From assembly GCA_902728285.1 (NCBI GenBank), contig CACVBU010000943.1:124001-188000 (forward strand): 64,000 nucleotides of DNA, written 5' to 3'. A program made the translations under genes and the position numbers. Positions 60,593 through 64,000 of this stretch are shown here, piece by piece. Position 1 is the stretch's first letter, and each line of letters starts with the position of its first letter. The notes under the pieces are model-generated. The model was given only the letters and a program-made list of their open reading frames with translations. It was not told where the DNA came from and searched no databases. Source of the DNA: Clytia hemisphaerica. Taxonomy: Eukaryota > Cnidaria > Hydrozoa > Leptothecata > Clytiidae.

Positions 60593-63500
60593 CTTTGACA
60601 TTGGACGGCACCAAAGTTTGTTGTGGTAATTGAAGTGAGACTTGGTGATGTAAGTATAGCAGTTCCATTTGGAATGATTTCAATTTCAACATCGAAATGT
60701 TTATAGTTTCCTCTCCATTTTCAGCCTGCTTGTCCTAAAAACGAAAATAAATAAAGAGTGATTGTAAAATAGAATTTACAAGACATTATTCATCGTGCAA
60801 AGTAACTAACTTTTACATTGACAACAATTGTGAGACAGCGTTAAAATACCTCAAAACTGTCATCTGCGATTTTTGTTTCTAGATGCGTCATTTTATCTCT
60901 GGCATTGTCTAACTGTTCTAAACATTGTGTTAACAGATCCAAAACATATGCAAGGAGTTTCGATGTGTGGTTGGGAATGTAGAGAAATGACGTCACATCT
61001 TCGAATAACTCCTCACTGAAAGATCCTCTCTTGCTTTCCTCTGTCTTCGGTGTAGGAATGTTGATTGGACTTTTGACAGTGTCCTTAAAAGAAACAAGCA
61101 TAACATACAATGCCTCATGCAGGATAATAGCTATCCAATGTATTGATTTCTAGACAATAACTTTTATTTTGCATACGATGCGATTACTTTCGTACATTAT
61201 CATCGATATGAAAAACATAAGCAATCTGATTGACTAAAAACGCGTACATAAATGCTGTATTTGATATTGTACCGTACAAATACAAGACCGCGTTCAAATA
61301 GTAAGAAATCGTATTTTGAACTTTCTTGTTGTATCTTTTACTGAAATTTATTCCCAGAAATATTTTCATTTGCCTCTCAAATCACAAGAAAGTTGGCCAA
61401 ATAAGAGTGTTTTGATGTTGATTTCATCAAAATACAGGAAGTGAAAAAACAAAGCATGGAGAAAGACAAATGGAGAGAAAGTTTGTTTGTTGATATTTTT
61501 CAATTTGACGATAAACCAGTTATCACACTTTCACTCGTACACTATGGGTATATTTTTCTCGTTCAGATTTTTCTATATATATGACGAAAGTTCTGAACTC
61601 GCAAAATATATCCCATATTGTACTCTGTACCGTGTGATAACTATTACATAGTCGAACGTGCGCAACGCACTGGGCTCAACTTCAGTGGCTTCAAATCATT
61701 CATAGGCCCAATTGTAGACCCCCAGATATTCACCCAATGAACAAGTGTGCAAAATTTCAGCCAAATCGAACAATTTTTTAAGTCTCCAGGCTGCCCCAAA
61801 GTTTTAGCCTCGTTTTGGCGAAAAACTCGTCCCCAGGCCCCAAAAATCAAAATTTTTGAAAAATGAAAAAATTTCCCCAGATATTCACCCAAGGAACAAG
61901 TGTGCAAAATTTCAGCCAAATCGAATAATTTTTGAAGTCTCCAGGCTGCCCCAAAGTTTTAGCCTCGTTTTGGCGAAAAACTCGTCCCCAGGCCCCAAAA
62001 ATCAAAATTTTTGAAAAATGAAAAAAACACCCCCAGATAATCACCCAAGGAACAAGTGTACCAAATTTCAGCCAAATCGAACAATTTTTGAAGTCTCCAG
62101 GCTGCCCCAAAGTTTTAGCCTCGTTTTGGCGAAAAACTCGTCCCCAGGCCCCAAAAATCAAAATTTTTGAAAAATGAAAAAAACACCCCCAGATATTCAC
62201 CCAAGGAACAAGTGTGCCAAATTTCAGCCAAATCCGACCTTTTTTGAAGTGTCCAGCCTGCCCTAAAGTTTTCGGACGGACATACATACAGACATTCTCA
62301 GATTATAGCTCAACTGAAGTTGAGAATATTCGTGTATTCAAGTGCAAGTTACTTTAAAGGTTCTATTTTTACACGAGTGCTCCCATTTCATACCAGATAC
62401 ATGTTTCATATCAGGACGGTGTCTCCCTATTTTAATATTGTGCTGATATAAACAAAAAATGCTTTTCTTTTCCTCTTTCTGACCAATCTTGCTCAACAGT
62501 TGTGTCAATTCAAAGTGTGAAAAGGCTTAAAATTGATGAGTAAGGAAACGATATCACTCTTATTTAAAAACAAAACTTTTAACAGGCGATAAAAAAGTTT
62601 GAACAAGAAAAACAACAAAGAAATACTAACCAGTTCTTGGTTGGATCTTTCAAAAGATTCTACTGGCGACACTGGCCGATCTATCTTCAGTTCTCTCATC
62701 TTTGCAATACACAGCAACACGTGCGACAACTTTAAAGTACTTTCTGCCACGATGTTAGGATCAGCATCTGCCATGTTGAATTTCATCAGGGCGTCGTGGG
62801 TGATCAAAAAGATTTGCAACCACTATAATAAAATGTGAAAAATACGGTTATTTCTTTTAAAATGATGGAACGCAGAAGAAAAAGTCAAAATTAGTATAAA
62901 ATCAGGCATTAGCTCGTAGTGAAAAGTTGAGGGTTGATAATAATAGCAAAAAAAGGAGACCTGATCGTTGCTTTATCAAAACTGTACAAACAGGTTGAAT
63001 AATTGTATAAAAGTGTTTTAGGCAATGCTCCAAATTTTTCATCGGATGAAATATCGATTCTACACAAAAAAATGTATCCTGAATCTTCATTCTTTCGATT
63101 TCTAATGCGGAAAGATAATTTTTCGAACCAGGTTAAGATGGAAAAAACAAAATTCCGATTTACCTTCGTAAAGAAAAAACTGTGATACAGAGATTTATGA
63201 GCGTCACACGAATCGGATGTCACTTTGGCAAAATATGTTTTACACTTGTTCCATAACAATAGAATGACATCAACGAAAAAATCATGGTATCTTTCCACGT
63301 AGAATTTCTGAAAAAAATGAATTTTATAGCAATTCAATATTTTCAAAAACAAATTAATGGCGGGTGGTCATAATAAGAACGTAGGGGGGTCCGAAATTTC
63401 CAAAAGATTTAAGCAGGGGGAAATTCGGGAGTATGCATAACGTAAACTTATAATAGAAGTTCGAATCGAACGGGGAAAATTTTTTATTCGGGACCTTAGA

Positions 63501-63669
63501 GTATGCAATAGGTAAACTTATAATAGAAGTTTGAATTAAAGGAAGTTCAGATAAACCCTAAATGACATATGAAAACTTTATGAATTTTATCCTACCAAAT
63601 TCTTCTGTTCGAGTACATCTTTTAAAGACAATGCTGTGTTTAAAAGTTCTTCTATGTGAGCTGCTTTAT
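60593..63669 (-). CDS. CFAP54: CFAP54 (cilia and flagella associated protein 54), N-terminal-side exons, partial
   Basis: Five exons in transcript order: 63596-63669, 63164-63307, 62631-62822, 60850-61083, 60593-60734, each bounded by AG and GT with matching phases (first junction phase 1, then phase 0; the last exon ends in phase 1). They encode an all-helical region with stretches such as VDVILLLWNKCKTYF (third-codon clean, 48 codons), an exon with ITHDALMKFNMADADPN, and one with LKSFQMELLYLHHQVSLQL. I match these to the DUF4486-type helical N-terminal region of CFAP54 from memory. The assignment is strengthened because the last exon joins in phase to the unmistakable CFAP54 exon set at 11.8 kb. 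CFAP54 is a large scaffold of the C1d projection in the central apparatus of motile axonemes. The true N-terminus is missing and should lie beyond the right edge. A DNA transposon sits 13 bases into the intron after the last exon. Confidence 0.7.
61515..61645. mobile_element. Palindromic MITE, GTTATCACAC ends
   Basis: Ends GTTATCACACTTTCACTCGT and the reverse complement of ACGGTACAGAGTACAATATG with GTGTGATAAC pair across gttcagatttttc. The left half of a relative lies at 5490-5560, and sequence flanking both (tttgtacggtacaatatgaaatac at 5626; inverse near 61265) also matches, so both belong to one larger family. Confidence 0.6.
61653..62340 (+). mobile_element. Third minisatellite-core element with terminal hairpins, ~148-bp unit
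   Basis: Four copies of a unit of about 148 bp (marker aggctgccccaaagttttag near 61788, 61946, 62098) fill a CFAP54 intron. At the left a small hairpin GTGCGCAACGCAC (61658-61670) precedes CTCAACTTCAG. At the right a GGACATACATACAGACA stretch leads to the hairpin CTCAACTGAAGTTGAG near 62310. The plan (sub-terminal inverted repeat, array, tetranucleotide run, 3' hairpin) repeats that of the two 1.36-kb elements without sequence identity. Long minus ORFs here are array artefacts. Confidence 0.5.
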
Positions 63670-63787
63670 CTGAAACAAAGATAAGAATAGGCAAATATAA
63701 GACAGAGAACAGAAATAGAGAACAGAAATAGAGAAAAATTACAGTTATTTACAGAGAGTCATCACTCTCATTTCCGCACAGTTTTAG

Positions 63788-64000
63788 GAAGTTTTTGACG
63801 TTTCGTCAGCCGTAAAAAAATCTCTCGAAGAACCAAAAGAAGCATATTTACAGTTCCTGGATAAACTCATTTCTCCAAGATCTTCAGTCTTCAGCATGAC
63901 GAATTTCTTTCGCAGTCTTGAAGAATTTATGGAGGTCATTCCAGCGAAGATTTTCAATACTTTAATCTCAGCGATACATAACTCATCATCAGGATGTTTT
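63788..64000 (+). CDS. Exon of an unidentified plus-strand gene, running off the window
   Basis: After ...CACAGTTTTAG an open frame of 71 codons continues to the window end. It begins EVFDVSSAVKKSLEEPKEAY and includes SMTNFFRSLEEFMEVIPAKI, a helix-like natural composition. An in-frame TAG lies immediately upstream, so entry must be by splicing at 63787. It runs on the strand opposite CFAP54 and upstream of the first CFAP54 exon seen here. I do not recognise it confidently; the EVIPAKIF stretch faintly recalls the WASH-complex protein strumpellin, but that is a guess. Confidence 0.45.

Noticed and set aside
58904..60692. ORFs reading ISFKLSRFLSNCRDFFQTV at both ends of the transposon
   Set aside because: They translate the 20-bp terminal arrays (three units give 20 codons) in opposite orientations.
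61644..62287. Minus ORFs of 91 and 146 residues with repeated FSKILIFGAWGRVF
   Set aside because: Translation of the ~148-bp intronic array between two CFAP54 exons; no independent coding signal.
63961..64000. Minus-strand exon reading KHPDDELCIAEIK at the right edge as CFAP54
   Set aside because: Its donor phase does not match the next exon, and the opposite strand reads as a better coding exon with a clean acceptor.

Overview
The window is nuclear DNA of an invertebrate metazoan. It is AT-rich, with spliced genes that use canonical GT-AG sites, many short inverted-repeat (MITE-like) transposons, tRNA-derived SINE heads and minisatellites. A cilia gene of the CFAP54 type, an NFX1-finger helicase, tandem C-type lectin domains and class C GPCRs fit a cnidarian or another early-branching animal. 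That placement is inference.

The framework is one minus-strand gene, CFAP54 (FAP54, central apparatus of motile cilia). Five exons lie at 63.67-60.59 kb and sixteen at 11.84-2.30 kb. Splice phases match across every junction with clear borders, including the jump from the exon ending at 60593 to the exon starting at 11841. The simplest reading is a single intron of about 48.75 kb. Both ends of CFAP54 lie outside the window.

Inside that intron sit complete or nearly complete genes. (1) 21.1-26.8 kb, plus: a secreted protein with two C-type lectin domains; its second coding exon is split by a 624-bp hAT-like MITE. (2) 29.5-40.2 kb, minus: a protein of about 2,247 residues joining a cold-shock domain, a ZNFX1-type SF1 helicase, NFX1 zinc fingers and two PARP catalytic domains, each with an intact H-Y-E triad. 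(3) 46.8-49.2 and 52.3-54.6 kb, plus: two intronless class C GPCR genes, 34 residues different out of 791, inside a segmental duplication of about 4.5 kb. A decayed gene of a repetitive family (13.3-17.9 kb) and a dead integrase-type DNA transposon (58.95-60.57 kb) are also there.

The rest is mostly mobile-element sequence: a 2.9-kb hAT-like element, TTAA-flanked elements, TA-flanked MITEs, Helentron-like elements with minisatellite cores and terminal hairpins, a LINE 3' end, and 20-, 22-, 33-, 50- and about 150-bp arrays. At the right edge an unidentified plus-strand exon begins. The genes do not form a pathway. The nested set (lectin, RNA helicase-PARP, chemosensory-type receptors) looks like environmental sensing or defence, but that is only suggestive.
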